Assembly: GCF_003114815.1 (NCBI RefSeq)
Contig: NZ_BFAZ01000009.1
Location: 372,001-436,000, forward strand
DNA: 64,000 nt
Origin: Leptospira ellinghausenii
Lineage (GTDB): Bacteria; Spirochaetota; Leptospiria; Leptospirales; Leptospiraceae
Direction of reading: 5' to 3'
Below, one piece after another: positions 17,621-26,574 of the stretch (positions within the stretch are counted from its first letter, which is position 1; each line of letters starts with the position of its first letter). A program made the position numbers and the translations under genes. The notes beneath the pieces were generated by a model. It was not told the DNA's origin. It saw nothing but the letters and a program-made list of their open reading frames with translations, and made no database searches.

Positions 17621-20600
17621 ATGGCAGAAAGTTTCGATTACCAAACGATTGTGGAAAGTTTTGAAGAATTCATCCTCATCATGGATGGAAATTTAGAAAT
17701 CCAATTCTCCCAAACATCTCCCAATCTTTACCTCCCAAAAGATTCCATTGCCGTTGGAAAACACCTAAAGGAACTCCCCATTATCCCAAGGGATGGGCTT
17801 ATTTTATCCAATTTGTGCCAAGAAACTTTGAGCCGAAGGATTCCTTTCCAGTTTTTTACCTCACTGCTAGGCAACCAATACCGGATCTTAGGAAGGTTTC
17901 TCGAAACCAAATCTGGGCCTTGTGTCATTTTGCGTGGAGAACCAAATTTTAATATCGAAGGTGTAATTTTAGATAGTGGACCCTATGTCATTTTTCGATA
18001 TAAATTTGATTCTGAATTTTTGATCACCTATGTATCACCCAATGTTTCACTTAACTTAGGTTACCAAACGGGAGATTTTAAAAAAGGAAATTTAAAAATC
18101 CAAGATTTGGTACATCCTGATGACTTAAAACAAATCGAAATCGAAGAAAAGGAATACATCAAAAGTAAACAAAGAACTTACCAAAGGGAATTTCGTTTCA
18201 AAAAACCTGATGGAACCTATATCTATTTATCCGAATATAGTGTTGTTAGTTATTACGACTCTTACCCTACAGAGAAAATTTCTTATGTTTCTGACATCAG
18301 CGAACGAAAAGAAAAAGAATTAGAAATCAAAAACCAGAGAGACGAATTAAATCGTATACGTTTATTATTCGAAGAAACAAATGCAGCAGCCAGCGTAGGT
18401 GCTTGGGAAGTTGATTTAATTCATAATACCATTTTTTGGGCAAAAGAAACAAAACGGATACACGAAGTATCTGAGGACTTTTTGCCTAGTTTAGAAAATG
18501 CATTCCAATTTTACCCTATCGAGTCAGAACAAATTATCTTAAGGAATGCCTTTGCAGATGCCATGCAAAATGGAACATCTTATGAACTTATCTTACAAAT
18601 CAGAACCAACACGGGAAAACTCAAATGGGTAAGAACCATTGGCCATGGAGTTTTTGAAAATGGGAAATGCATTCGTGTGTATGGAAGTTTCCAAGACATC
18701 ACAAATAGTGTAAACTTAGACAAACAAAAAGAAGAAGCATTGTCTAAATTGGAAACAATTTTGGATGCAACCACACATGTGACAATTATTGGTACCGATG
18801 TGAATGGAACCATAACCCATTTCAACAAAGGTGCCGAATACCATTTGCAATATTCCGCTGAAGAAATGATCGGAAAAAATACTCCTTCCATCTTACACAA
18901 AGAAGAGGAGGTATTATTTCGTGCAGAATCCCTTTCGCGAGAGTTTGGTGTTCCCATTTCTGGTTTTGAAACATTTGTCCACAAAGCACGATTAGGTGCC
19001 TTTGATTCACTTGAATGGACCTATATACGTAAAGATGGCACCGAATTCCCTGTCCAATTGGTGATCACTGCAAGTAAAAACCCAAAAGGAGAAATCACGG
19101 GTTTTTTAGGAATTGGATTCGATATTTCAGCACAAAAAGCCACCGAAGAAGCGTTACGCGAAAGTGAAAGGAGATGGCAGTTTGCTCTAGAAGGTTCTGG
19201 AGATGGAATTTGGGATTGGAATGCTGAAACTGACCAAGTTTATTTTTCTAACCAATGGAAAGCCATGTTAGGTTTTTCAGAATCAGAAATTGGAACTGAT
19301 ATTACGGAATGGGAAAAACGAGTTCACCCAGAAGACCTAAACCATTGTTTGGAAGCACTGGAGAAACACTACCGAGGTGAAACCAGTGTGTATATGAGTG
19401 AACATCGAATGTTATGCAAGGATGGAACTTATAAATGGATCCTTGACAGAGGGAAAGTCATTGAACGTACAGAAGATGGTAAACCCTTACGTGTGATTGG
19501 AACCCATACAGACATCACCCATAGAAAGATATTAGAACAAGATTTGATCATTGCACGAGAAAAAGCAGAAAAAGCTTCTATTGCCAAATCCAATTTTTTG
19601 GCAAACATGAGCCATGAAATTCGTACACCACTCAATGGAGTCATTGGTTTTGCAGACTTACTGATGCGAACCGACTTAAACCAAGTCCAAAGAAAGTATA
19701 TGGAAACAGTGCATTTATCTGCACTTTCACTTCTTGATTTGATCAACGACATCCTTGATTTTTCCAAAATAGAATCAGGTAAAATGGAACTCTATAAAGA
19801 AAGAGTGAATATTTTTGATCTACTACACCAAATTGCTGAAATCGTTAAACACAAAGCATACGAAAAAGGTTTAGAACTCATTTTAAATATATCTCCAAAA
19901 GTTCCAAGGAATGTGTTTGTTGATTCACTACGACTACGGCAAATCCTTTTGAATTTGATTGGCAATGCCCTTAAGTTCACTCTCAAAGGGGAAATCCAAA
20001 TCAAATTAACAGCAAACCCAGTGAATCAAAACGAGTATGAATTTTTATTTGAAGTCATTGATACAGGAATTGGGATTAGTAAAGAGAATCAAAACAAAAT
20101 TTTTGAAGTATTTGCACAGGCTGATAGTTCCACTACTCGGCAGTTTGGTGGAACAGGACTTGGCCTCTCTATCTCTTCCAAATTATTGCAATTATTCGGA
20201 AGTAAAATCGAATTAGAATCCGAAGTGAACAAAGGTTCTCGATTTTATTTTAAATTCATAACAATTGCTGATAACGAAAGGAATATTGAACCAAACCTGG
20301 AATCAATCAAAAGAGTTATGGTTGTTGATGATAACGAAACCAATCTTTCTGTGATCAGGGAAATGTTGGCTTATAAAAATATTGAAACAATCACATTCAA
20401 TTCTCCCAAATTAGCACTCAAACATTTCCAAGAAGGGAATGATTACGACATTGTCATTTCTGATTACAATATGCCAGAGATGAATGGATTGGATTTCATT
20501 TCTTTACTCAAATCACATGCACTCACATCAAAGTCAAAATTGCCCAATTTTACAATTCATTCCTCTTCCAATGAAGAATCCTTGTATGAAAAGGGTAAAG

Positions 20601-21112
20601 AAATTGGAGTTGGTGTCATTTTATTAAAACCGATCCAAACCAATATATTATATGAAAGTTTATACGACTTAATTTCAGGAAGGCATTCTAAAAAAGACCC
20701 GAATCAAAAAGAAACATTCAAACCAATTATTACCAATGAAAAAACAAAGGTGATGATCGTAGAAGACAATCCAGTGAATATGATGTTAACAAAAACAATC
20801 GTATTAAAAATTTTACAATCTGCCATTATCATAGAAGCAACAAATGGTTTGGAAGCGGTGGAACATTTTAAAAAAACAGAACCTGATCTTATCCTCATGG
20901 ACATCCAAATGCCGGAAATGAATGGTTATGACGCCACAAGGGAAATTAGAAAACTACAGGTTGGCCAAAATGTTCCCATTATTGCACTGACCGCAGGCAC
21001 TCTGTCAGATGAAGAAAACCGATGTTTGGAAAGCGGAATGAATGATTATATATCCAAACCTGTTGTTTTGAATACCATTGCAGAAAAAATGAAACGCTGG
21101 CTTTTGAAATGA
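17621..21112 (+). CDS. Hybrid sensor histidine kinase, multi-PAS with two receiver domains
   Basis: The 1163-residue protein has no membrane segment and is probably cytoplasmic. Its order is an N-terminal PAS-like region, then about four PAS/PAC units (roughly 115-650, each ending in patterns such as GSFQDIT, GFLGIGFDIS and IGTHTDITHRK). A HisKA domain follows with phospho-acceptor His665 in NMSHEIRTPLNGV, then a HATPase domain (LRQILLNLIGNALKFT, DTGIGIS, GGTGLGLSIS). Two receivers follow with acceptor Asp948 (ISDYNMPEMNG) and Asp1094 (LMDIQMPEMNG). It would sense an intracellular signal and pass phosphate within itself and on to an external phosphotransfer protein. No partner regulator is adjacent. 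The encapsulin gene follows 139 bp downstream; a regulatory link is possible but unproven. Confidence 0.93.
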   Translation: MAESFDYQTIVESFEEFILIMDGNLEIQFSQTSPNLYLPKDSIAVGKHLKELPIIPRDGLILSNLCQETLSRRIPFQFFTSLLGNQYRILGRFLETKSGPCVILRGEPNFNIEGVILDSGPYVIFRYKFDSEFLITYVSPNVSLNLGYQTGDFKKGNLKIQDLVHPDDLKQIEIEEKEYIKSKQRTYQREFRFKKPDGTYIYLSEYSVVSYYDSYPTEKISYVSDISERKEKELEIKNQRDELNRIRLLFEETNAAASVGAWEVDLIHNTIFWAKETKRIHEVSEDFLPSLENAFQFYPIESEQIILRNAFADAMQNGTSYELILQIRTNTGKLKWVRTIGHGVFENGKCIRVYGSFQDITNSVNLDKQKEEALSKLETILDATTHVTIIGTDVNGTITHFNKGAEYHLQYSAEEMIGKNTPSILHKEEEVLFRAESLSREFGVPISGFETFVHKARLGAFDSLEWTYIRKDGTEFPVQLVITASKNPKGEITGFLGIGFDISAQKATEEALRESERRWQFALEGSGDGIWDWNAETDQVYFSNQWKAMLGFSESEIGTDITEWEKRVHPEDLNHCLEALEKHYRGETSVYMSEHRMLCKDGTYKWILDRGKVIERTEDGKPLRVIGTHTDITHRKILEQDLIIAREKAEKASIAKSNFLANMSHEIRTPLNGVIGFADLLMRTDLNQVQRKYMETVHLSALSLLDLINDILDFSKIESGKMELYKERVNIFDLLHQIAEIVKHKAYEKGLELILNISPKVPRNVFVDSLRLRQILLNLIGNALKFTLKGEIQIKLTANPVNQNEYEFLFEVIDTGIGISKENQNKIFEVFAQADSSTTRQFGGTGLGLSISSKLLQLFGSKIELESEVNKGSRFYFKFITIADNERNIEPNLESIKRVMVVDDNETNLSVIREMLAYKNIETITFNSPKLALKHFQEGNDYDIVISDYNMPEMNGLDFISLLKSHALTSKSKLPNFTIHSSSNEESLYEKGKEIGVGVILLKPIQTNILYESLYDLISGRHSKKDPNQKETFKPIITNEKTKVMIVEDNPVNMMLTKTIVLKILQSAIIIEATNGLEAVEHFKKTEPDLILMDIQMPEMNGYDATREIRKLQVGQNVPIIALTAGTLSDEENRCLESGMNDYISKPVVLNTIAEKMKRWLLK

Positions 21113-21251
21113 AATAATTTGTAGAAGATAGTATACATTTTAAACATAATAAAGAGCATTTCATCACTTTATTTTCTAAATTTTCCCCAATATTCATTTT
21201 CAAACTCATACTTTTTACTAGCCTTTGATGATTCAATTCAAGAGGTCATTT

Positions 21252-22187
21252 ATGGCAGAACAAACCCAACATGCTTTGGGAGACTTAGCCGCTCGCCAAT
21301 TGGCAAATACGGTAAAAACCAATGCACAATATGGTGCGATCACTCCGCGTTATTTGGTTAGATTACTTGACTGGAAACCACTAGAAGCAGGTGTTCTCCG
21401 TGTCAACCGAGTGAAATCCAATACGCAAGTAGATGTATTATGCGGGCAAAAAGGGGAACAAGAACTTCCAGAAACATTTGTTAACTACGAAGAAAAACCA
21501 AGAGAATATACTCTTAGTTTAATCTCCACAATACTCGATGTCCAAACAAGAGTCTCAGATTTATACAGTTCACCTCACGAACAAATCAATGAACAACTCC
21601 GTTTGGCAATTGAGAGTGTAAAAGAAAAACAAGAACTAGAATTAATTAATAACGATGATTACGGGTTATTAAAAAATGTACCAAGCCACCAAAGATTGAA
21701 TACAAGAAAAGGCCCTCCTACTCCAGATGATCTAGATGATTTAATCACAAAGGTCTGGAAAGAACCTTCTTTCTTTTTGGCGCATCCACTCGCCATCGCT
21801 GCTTTCGGTCGTGAATGTACAAGACGGGGAGTTCCACCGGCTACAGTCACTCTGTTTGGTGCACAATTTCTCACTTGGAGAGGACTGCCACTCATTCCTA
21901 CGGATAAACTTCTTGTGAATGGCGAAACCAATCCAAAATCCGCGGGAGGAACTTCCAATATCTTACTTCTGAGAGTGGGTGAAAAAAAACAAGGAGTTGT
22001 GGGCTTATACCAATCCAACTTACCAGGAGAACAAACTCCAGGACTTTCTGTTCGATTTATGGGGATCAACCGATCTGCCATTGGTTCTTATTTGATTTCT
22101 CTGTATTGTTCTGCTGCTATACTCACTGACGATGCCATTGCTGCCCTCGACAATGTCGATGTGGGAAATTATTATGAATACAAATGA
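21252..22187 (+). CDS. Family 2A encapsulin nanocompartment shell protein
   Basis: This 311-residue protein is a HK97-fold shell protein of encapsulin family 2A (relatives: SrpI of Synechococcus, Major Membrane Protein I of mycobacteria). Landmarks are the N-terminal arm LGDLAARQLANTVKTN, then ITPRYLVRLLDWKPLEAGV, and the block FFLAHPLAIAAFGRECTRRG (about 174-193) followed by FLTWRGLPLIPTDKLL. The length matches the family and there is no cyclic-nucleotide-binding insert, which excludes family 2B. I chose the ATG at 21252 because AAGAGG lies just upstream at good spacing; in-frame TTG/ATG codons at 21225/21228 lack this. The last 14 bases overlap the cysteine desulfurase start, so shell and cargo are translationally coupled. 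Family 2A shells enclose the desulfurase and have been linked to sulfur storage. Confidence 0.93.
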   Translation: MAEQTQHALGDLAARQLANTVKTNAQYGAITPRYLVRLLDWKPLEAGVLRVNRVKSNTQVDVLCGQKGEQELPETFVNYEEKPREYTLSLISTILDVQTRVSDLYSSPHEQINEQLRLAIESVKEKQELELINNDDYGLLKNVPSHQRLNTRKGPPTPDDLDDLITKVWKEPSFFLAHPLAIAAFGRECTRRGVPPATVTLFGAQFLTWRGLPLIPTDKLLVNGETNPKSAGGTSNILLLRVGEKKQGVVGLYQSNLPGEQTPGLSVRFMGINRSAIGSYLISLYCSAAILTDDAIAALDNVDVGNYYEYK

Positions 22188-23682
22188 TCCGAGTTTTCTA
22201 AAACTAAAACCGGACTCAATTCCAAATGTTTCTTCGTCTTTGTTTCCCGATGAAAAAACTTTAGAAAAAATGGCAAAGGAAATGTTTGGAGTATTGCAAT
22301 CATTTGGTGGAGTTAATTTTCCATCAAACGACTTACCATCGCAAAATTTACCAAAAGAGTCCTTACCTTATTTAGAAGACTTAAAATTGACGGATACAGG
22401 TTTTTCTTATTCTGATTTTCAGTCTTTTCGAAATATAAACATACAGCAGTCAGGTGGTGGGAATCTCGCATCGGCAAGACGAGATTTTCCTATTTTGACA
22501 GAAACGGTCAATGGGAAACCTTTGGTATGGCTTGACAATGCTGCTACCACGCAAAAACCAACTTCGGTGATAGAAAGGTTATCTCATTTTTATCTGCATG
22601 AGAATTCCAATATCCATCGCGCGGCCCATACTTTGGCAGCAAGATCCACAGATGCTTTTGAAAAAGCTAGGTCACTTGTCCAAGGATTTATTGGAGCTGG
22701 GAGTGCTGAAGAAATAATATTTGTCAGAGGAACGACGGAAGGAATCAATCTCCTTTCCAATATCATCTCCGACAAACACATCCAAGCTGGTGATGAAATT
22801 CTCATCACTCATTTAGAACACCACGCAAACATTGTTCCCTGGCAGATGGTCTGTGCTAAAAAAGGCGCAAAGTTAAGGGTGGCACCAGTCGATGATTCTG
22901 GACAAATTATCTTAAGTGAATACGAACGTCTATTAAACTCGAAAACGAAAATTGTCTCCATCACTCAAGTTTCAAATGCTCTTGGAACTATAGTTCCCGT
23001 AGAGGAGATGACAAAGTCCGCTCATAAAGTTGGTGCTCTAGTGATTGTGGATGGAGCTCAGTCTGTTTCTCATATGCCTGTAAACGTTCAGGAAATTGAT
23101 TGTGACTTTTTTGTGTTTAGCGGTCACAAACTTTTTGCACCAACGGGAATCGGTGTTGTGTATGGAAAAAAATCTATTCTTGATAGTTTGCCGCCTTGGC
23201 AAGGTGGAGGGAATATGATTCAAGATGTCCGTTTTGATCATACAACATTCCAGGAGGCCCCCTTCCGATTTGAAGCTGGAACCGGTAACATTGCTGATGC
23301 GATTGGACTTGGAGCTGCCATCGAATATTTGAATCAATTTGGAATGAATCAAATATCAGCATTTGAGCATGACTTATTGGAGTATGGCACTAAGGAATTA
23401 TTGAAGGTTCCAGGATTACATTTGATCGGAACAGCAAATGACAAAGCTGGTGTTTTATCATTTATTGTAGATGGCTTTAAAACAGAAACAATTGGTAAAA
23501 AACTAGCTGAAGAAGGAATCGCTGTAAGAGCAGGGCATCATTGTGCTCAGCCAATTTTAAGAAGATTCGGATTGGAATCAACAGTGAGACCTTCACTTGC
23601 GTTTTACAATTCTTGTGAAGATATCGATACACTAGTAAGAGTATTATACCAATTGGGAAGTACGAATCGAATAGGTCTTTAG
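22174..23682 (+). CDS. Encapsulin-cargo cysteine desulfurase (SufS/group II type) with N-terminal loading extension
   Basis: The 502-residue PLP enzyme takes sulfur from cysteine, giving alanine and an enzyme persulfide. The catalytic domain starts near residue 102 (RRDFPILTETVNGKPLVWLD). It has the PLP lysine Lys319 in FSGHKLFAPTGIGVVYG and the persulfide cysteine Cys457 in RAGHHCAQP, the short-loop SufS pattern. Residues 1-101 have no counterpart in ordinary SufS. They are rich in Ser/Pro/Asn, look unstructured, and contain an amphipathic segment LEKMAKEMFGVLQSF (30-44) and a PYLEDL motif (65-70). This matches the disordered N-terminal domain that loads cysteine desulfurase into family 2A encapsulins. 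The ATG at 22174 overlaps the encapsulin gene by 14 bp. It ends 1 bp from the convergent serine acetyltransferase gene. Confidence 0.92.
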   Translation: MNTNDPSFLKLKPDSIPNVSSSLFPDEKTLEKMAKEMFGVLQSFGGVNFPSNDLPSQNLPKESLPYLEDLKLTDTGFSYSDFQSFRNINIQQSGGGNLASARRDFPILTETVNGKPLVWLDNAATTQKPTSVIERLSHFYLHENSNIHRAAHTLAARSTDAFEKARSLVQGFIGAGSAEEIIFVRGTTEGINLLSNIISDKHIQAGDEILITHLEHHANIVPWQMVCAKKGAKLRVAPVDDSGQIILSEYERLLNSKTKIVSITQVSNALGTIVPVEEMTKSAHKVGALVIVDGAQSVSHMPVNVQEIDCDFFVFSGHKLFAPTGIGVVYGKKSILDSLPPWQGGGNMIQDVRFDHTTFQEAPFRFEAGTGNIADAIGLGAAIEYLNQFGMNQISAFEHDLLEYGTKELLKVPGLHLIGTANDKAGVLSFIVDGFKTETIGKKLAEEGIAVRAGHHCAQPILRRFGLESTVRPSLAFYNSCEDIDTLVRVLYQLGSTNRIGL

Positions 23683-23683
23683 T

Positions 23684-24550
23684 TCAAATGGTAAAATCGA
23701 GACCTTGAATTTCATTGGAACTTCTAACCCTTACTTCCGATTTTTGATACACAATTGAGTAAGGTGGAATGCTTTGGGTAATCCAAGCATTTCCACCAAT
23801 CACTGACTTTTTACCGATAATAGTATCTCCACCAAGAATCGTTGCTCCAGCATAAATCACAACTCCCTCTTCGATAGTGGGATGGCGTTTTTGTTTCGCC
23901 AAAGACTTGTTTACCGATAATGCTCCAAGCGTAACACCTTGGTAGATTTTTACATTGTCTGCTATATGGGTCGTCTCTCCGATCACAATCCCTGTTCCAT
24001 GATCCATAAAAAAAGATCTACCAATTTCAGCACCAGGATGGATGTCAATTCCGGTGGCTTCATGAGCAACACCAGATAGTAATTTCGGAAAAATAGGCAA
24101 AGATGATTTGAAAAAATAATTTGCCACACGATGTACAGCACCAGCATAAAACCCTGAATAGGCGAGAATCACTTCATGAATACTTTCAGCAGCAGGATCT
24201 CCTAAAAAAGCAGCTTCGGCATCCTCCCACATCCATTGATAGATGCTAGGAAGTTTAGAAATAAAATTATGCAAAATATCATCCAAAACAACTGAGCGCC
24301 CAAATTCTCTCTCAGCATACGTTGCATAAGGTTCCAGTAAATTTTTCCATCGGATTCGAAAGAGTTCTAACTGATCTATGATTTGCTCTTTAGAAGTAAA
24401 ATTTCTCTCGGAATGGTACCCTGAAAATAAAATGGAAAACAATTCTTCTAAAAACCGATTGGCGACTTGTTTGCCACCAACAACTGTTTCGGGTATTGAT
24501 TGTTTTCTTAAAATTGAATTGTAAAATTCATCTAACCCGTTTGATAACAT
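23684..24550 (-). CDS. Serine O-acetyltransferase (EpsC/CysE type)
   Basis: The enzyme acetylates serine with acetyl-CoA to O-acetylserine, the carbon acceptor for sulfide in cysteine synthesis. The 288-residue protein has an N-terminal helical domain (about 1-165) and a C-terminal left-handed beta-helix of hexapeptide repeats (GIDIHPGAEIG, then catalytic FFMDHGTGIVIGETT and KIYQGVTLGA, then VVIYAGATILGGDTIIGKKS). It lies tail to tail with the cysteine desulfurase gene, 1 bp apart. Serine acetyltransferase genes recur in family 2A encapsulin loci, usually in the same operon, so the opposite orientation here is a variation. The 143-bp divergent region upstream, shared with the ABC-F gene, must hold its promoter. 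This could be the cell's main CysE; that cannot be told from the window. Confidence 0.92.
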   Translation of the reverse strand: MLSNGLDEFYNSILRKQSIPETVVGGKQVANRFLEELFSILFSGYHSERNFTSKEQIIDQLELFRIRWKNLLEPYATYAEREFGRSVVLDDILHNFISKLPSIYQWMWEDAEAAFLGDPAAESIHEVILAYSGFYAGAVHRVANYFFKSSLPIFPKLLSGVAHEATGIDIHPGAEIGRSFFMDHGTGIVIGETTHIADNVKIYQGVTLGALSVNKSLAKQKRHPTIEEGVVIYAGATILGGDTIIGKKSVIGGNAWITQSIPPYSIVYQKSEVRVRSSNEIQGLDFTI

Positions 24551-24693
24551 ATAATCAGAGAATTTACAATTCGGAAATATAGAGAATGCGAAAAATTAAG
24601 CAGACTAAAAATCTGCGGCATTGTTGATAAATCATATGTACATTCTTATCAAAATCTTGAATACGATTGTCCAATTGGCCCTTGTTCCATCTC

Positions 24694-26574
24694 ATGGACA
24701 TTGTGCTAGTTTCTGTATCTAAACTTTCCAAAACCATCGGCGAAAAAAAACTTTTTTCAAACCTTGACTTCTCCATTAGCGAAGGCGAAAAACTTGCCAT
24801 TGTCGGAATCAATGGATCTGGTAAGTCCACTCTACTCCGTGCCATCCTAGGAAAGGAAGAAACTGATTCAGGCCAGATCATCAAAAACAATAATCTTAAA
24901 ATTTCGATTTTAGACCAAAACCCCGTTTTTGATTCCAATGAAACCATCCTTGACCATATCTACAAAGGGGAAAACAAACTCGTAAAAACCATTCGTAAGT
25001 ATGAAGACATTTGTGAACGAATGGGTGAAGGGGAAGAAGGACTTGATGATGAATTTACAAATGTTTCCCAAGAGATGGACAGGTTATCAGCTTGGGATTA
25101 CGAACAACAAATCAAATCCATATTACGTGAATTAGGTGTTGAGAAACTAGAGCGTAAGATGTCTGAGTTGTCAGGTGGAATGCTCAAAAAAGTAGAACTT
25201 GCCAAGGCTCTCATTGATGAAAGTAATTTACTCATCTTAGATGAACCAACAAACCATTTGGACGTTAAATCCATTTTATGGTTAGAAGATTACCTTGCAA
25301 ATTTAGACAAAGCCATCTTACTCATCACCCACGATCGTTATTTTTTAGATCGAATTGTGAACAAAATTTTGGAACTCGATCGCGGAAATTATTTTCTATA
25401 TGAAGGGAATTATTCGATTTACTTAGAAAGAAAAGTAGAACGAGAAGAAACCCTTCAAAAACAAGAAGACAAAATCAAACAATTTTTAAAACAAGAAGTG
25501 AAATGGTTAAAACGCCAGCCAAAAGCCCGCAGTACCAAACAAAAGGCAAGGATTGACCGAGCAAACGAATTACAAGGCAGAGAAAAACGGGAAATCCAAA
25601 AGGATTTAGAACTGAGTGTCGCTGCTAAACGCCAAGGGAAAACCATATTAGAAATCCATAATCTAAAAAAATCAATTGGTGAAAAAGTTTTAATCAATGA
25701 TTTTACTTATACTTTCAAAGCAAAAGAAAGACTTGGTATCATTGGACCGAATGGAATCGGAAAATCTACCCTCTTAAATCTTATCGCTGGCCGACTGACA
25801 CCCGATAGTGGATACTTAAAACCAGGCCTCAATACAAAAGTTGGTTATTTTGACCAAACGAGTTCTGAACTACCTTTGGAACGAAATGTATTGGAATACA
25901 TCAAAGATGTTGCAGGTGAGATGATCGAAACAGAATCAGGGGAAAAAATTTCTGCAGCAAAGATGTTAGAACGATTCCTCTTTGATGGAAAATTACAATA
26001 CACTCCGATCGCCAAACTCTCTGGAGGTGAAAGGCGTCGACTTTTTCTTGTTCAAATTTTGATGACGGGTCCAAACTTTCTCATCTTAGATGAACCTACC
26101 AATGATCTCGACATCCAAACACTTTCTGTTTTGGAATCATTTTTAGATGAATTTCCAGGCACAGTTGTCATCGTTTCGCATGATCGTTACTTTCTAGATC
26201 GCACAGCGGAAAGTTTACTCATCTTTCGCAAAGAAGGAAAACTAGACCATTACATTGGGACCTTCTCTTCCTTTTTGGAAGAAGATACTTTAGAAATTGA
26301 AAACGAACCAAGTTCTCCTAAAGAAAGTACAATCCCGAAGACCGTGGTTACAAGCGAAGAAAAACCAAAAAAGTCAAAACAAGACCAAAAGAAAATTCAG
26401 ACATTAGAGAAAGAAATTGCATCCTTAGAAGAGAAAAAAACCAAATTGGAATCAAATTTGAGTACATTCGCAAATGATCATATGGAATTGAGTAAAATAA
26501 CCAAAGAAATCCAATCAATCGAAGCGGAAATTCTTTACAAAATGGAGGAATGGGAAAAGTTTCATACCGAATGA
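24694..26574 (+). CDS. ABC-F family ATPase (Uup-like)
   Basis: The 626-residue soluble protein contains two ABC ATPase domains and no membrane segment. Walker A motifs are GINGSGKST and GPNGIGKST. The signature/Walker B pairs are LSGGMLKKVELAKAL...LLILDEPTNHLD and LSGGERRRLFLVQIL...FLILDEPTNDLD. A linker of charged helices between the domains (the P-site tRNA interaction motif region, about 255-320) and a C-terminal coiled coil (about 560-626, rich in Lys/Glu) place it near Uup/YheS. ABC-F proteins act on the ribosome to relieve stalling or help translation. I use the ATG at 24694; an earlier ATG at 24667 adds nine residues unlike the family. The gene overlaps the next by ATGA. Confidence 0.9.
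   Translation: MDIVLVSVSKLSKTIGEKKLFSNLDFSISEGEKLAIVGINGSGKSTLLRAILGKEETDSGQIIKNNNLKISILDQNPVFDSNETILDHIYKGENKLVKTIRKYEDICERMGEGEEGLDDEFTNVSQEMDRLSAWDYEQQIKSILRELGVEKLERKMSELSGGMLKKVELAKALIDESNLLILDEPTNHLDVKSILWLEDYLANLDKAILLITHDRYFLDRIVNKILELDRGNYFLYEGNYSIYLERKVEREETLQKQEDKIKQFLKQEVKWLKRQPKARSTKQKARIDRANELQGREKREIQKDLELSVAAKRQGKTILEIHNLKKSIGEKVLINDFTYTFKAKERLGIIGPNGIGKSTLLNLIAGRLTPDSGYLKPGLNTKVGYFDQTSSELPLERNVLEYIKDVAGEMIETESGEKISAAKMLERFLFDGKLQYTPIAKLSGGERRRLFLVQILMTGPNFLILDEPTNDLDIQTLSVLESFLDEFPGTVVIVSHDRYFLDRTAESLLIFRKEGKLDHYIGTFSSFLEEDTLEIENEPSSPKESTIPKTVVTSEEKPKKSKQDQKKIQTLEKEIASLEEKKTKLESNLSTFANDHMELSKITKEIQSIEAEILYKMEEWEKFHTE

Noticed and set aside
21225..21251. Earlier in-frame start codons for the encapsulin gene
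   Set aside because: They add nine residues not seen in the family, and the strong AAGAGG ribosome binding site fits only the ATG at 21252.
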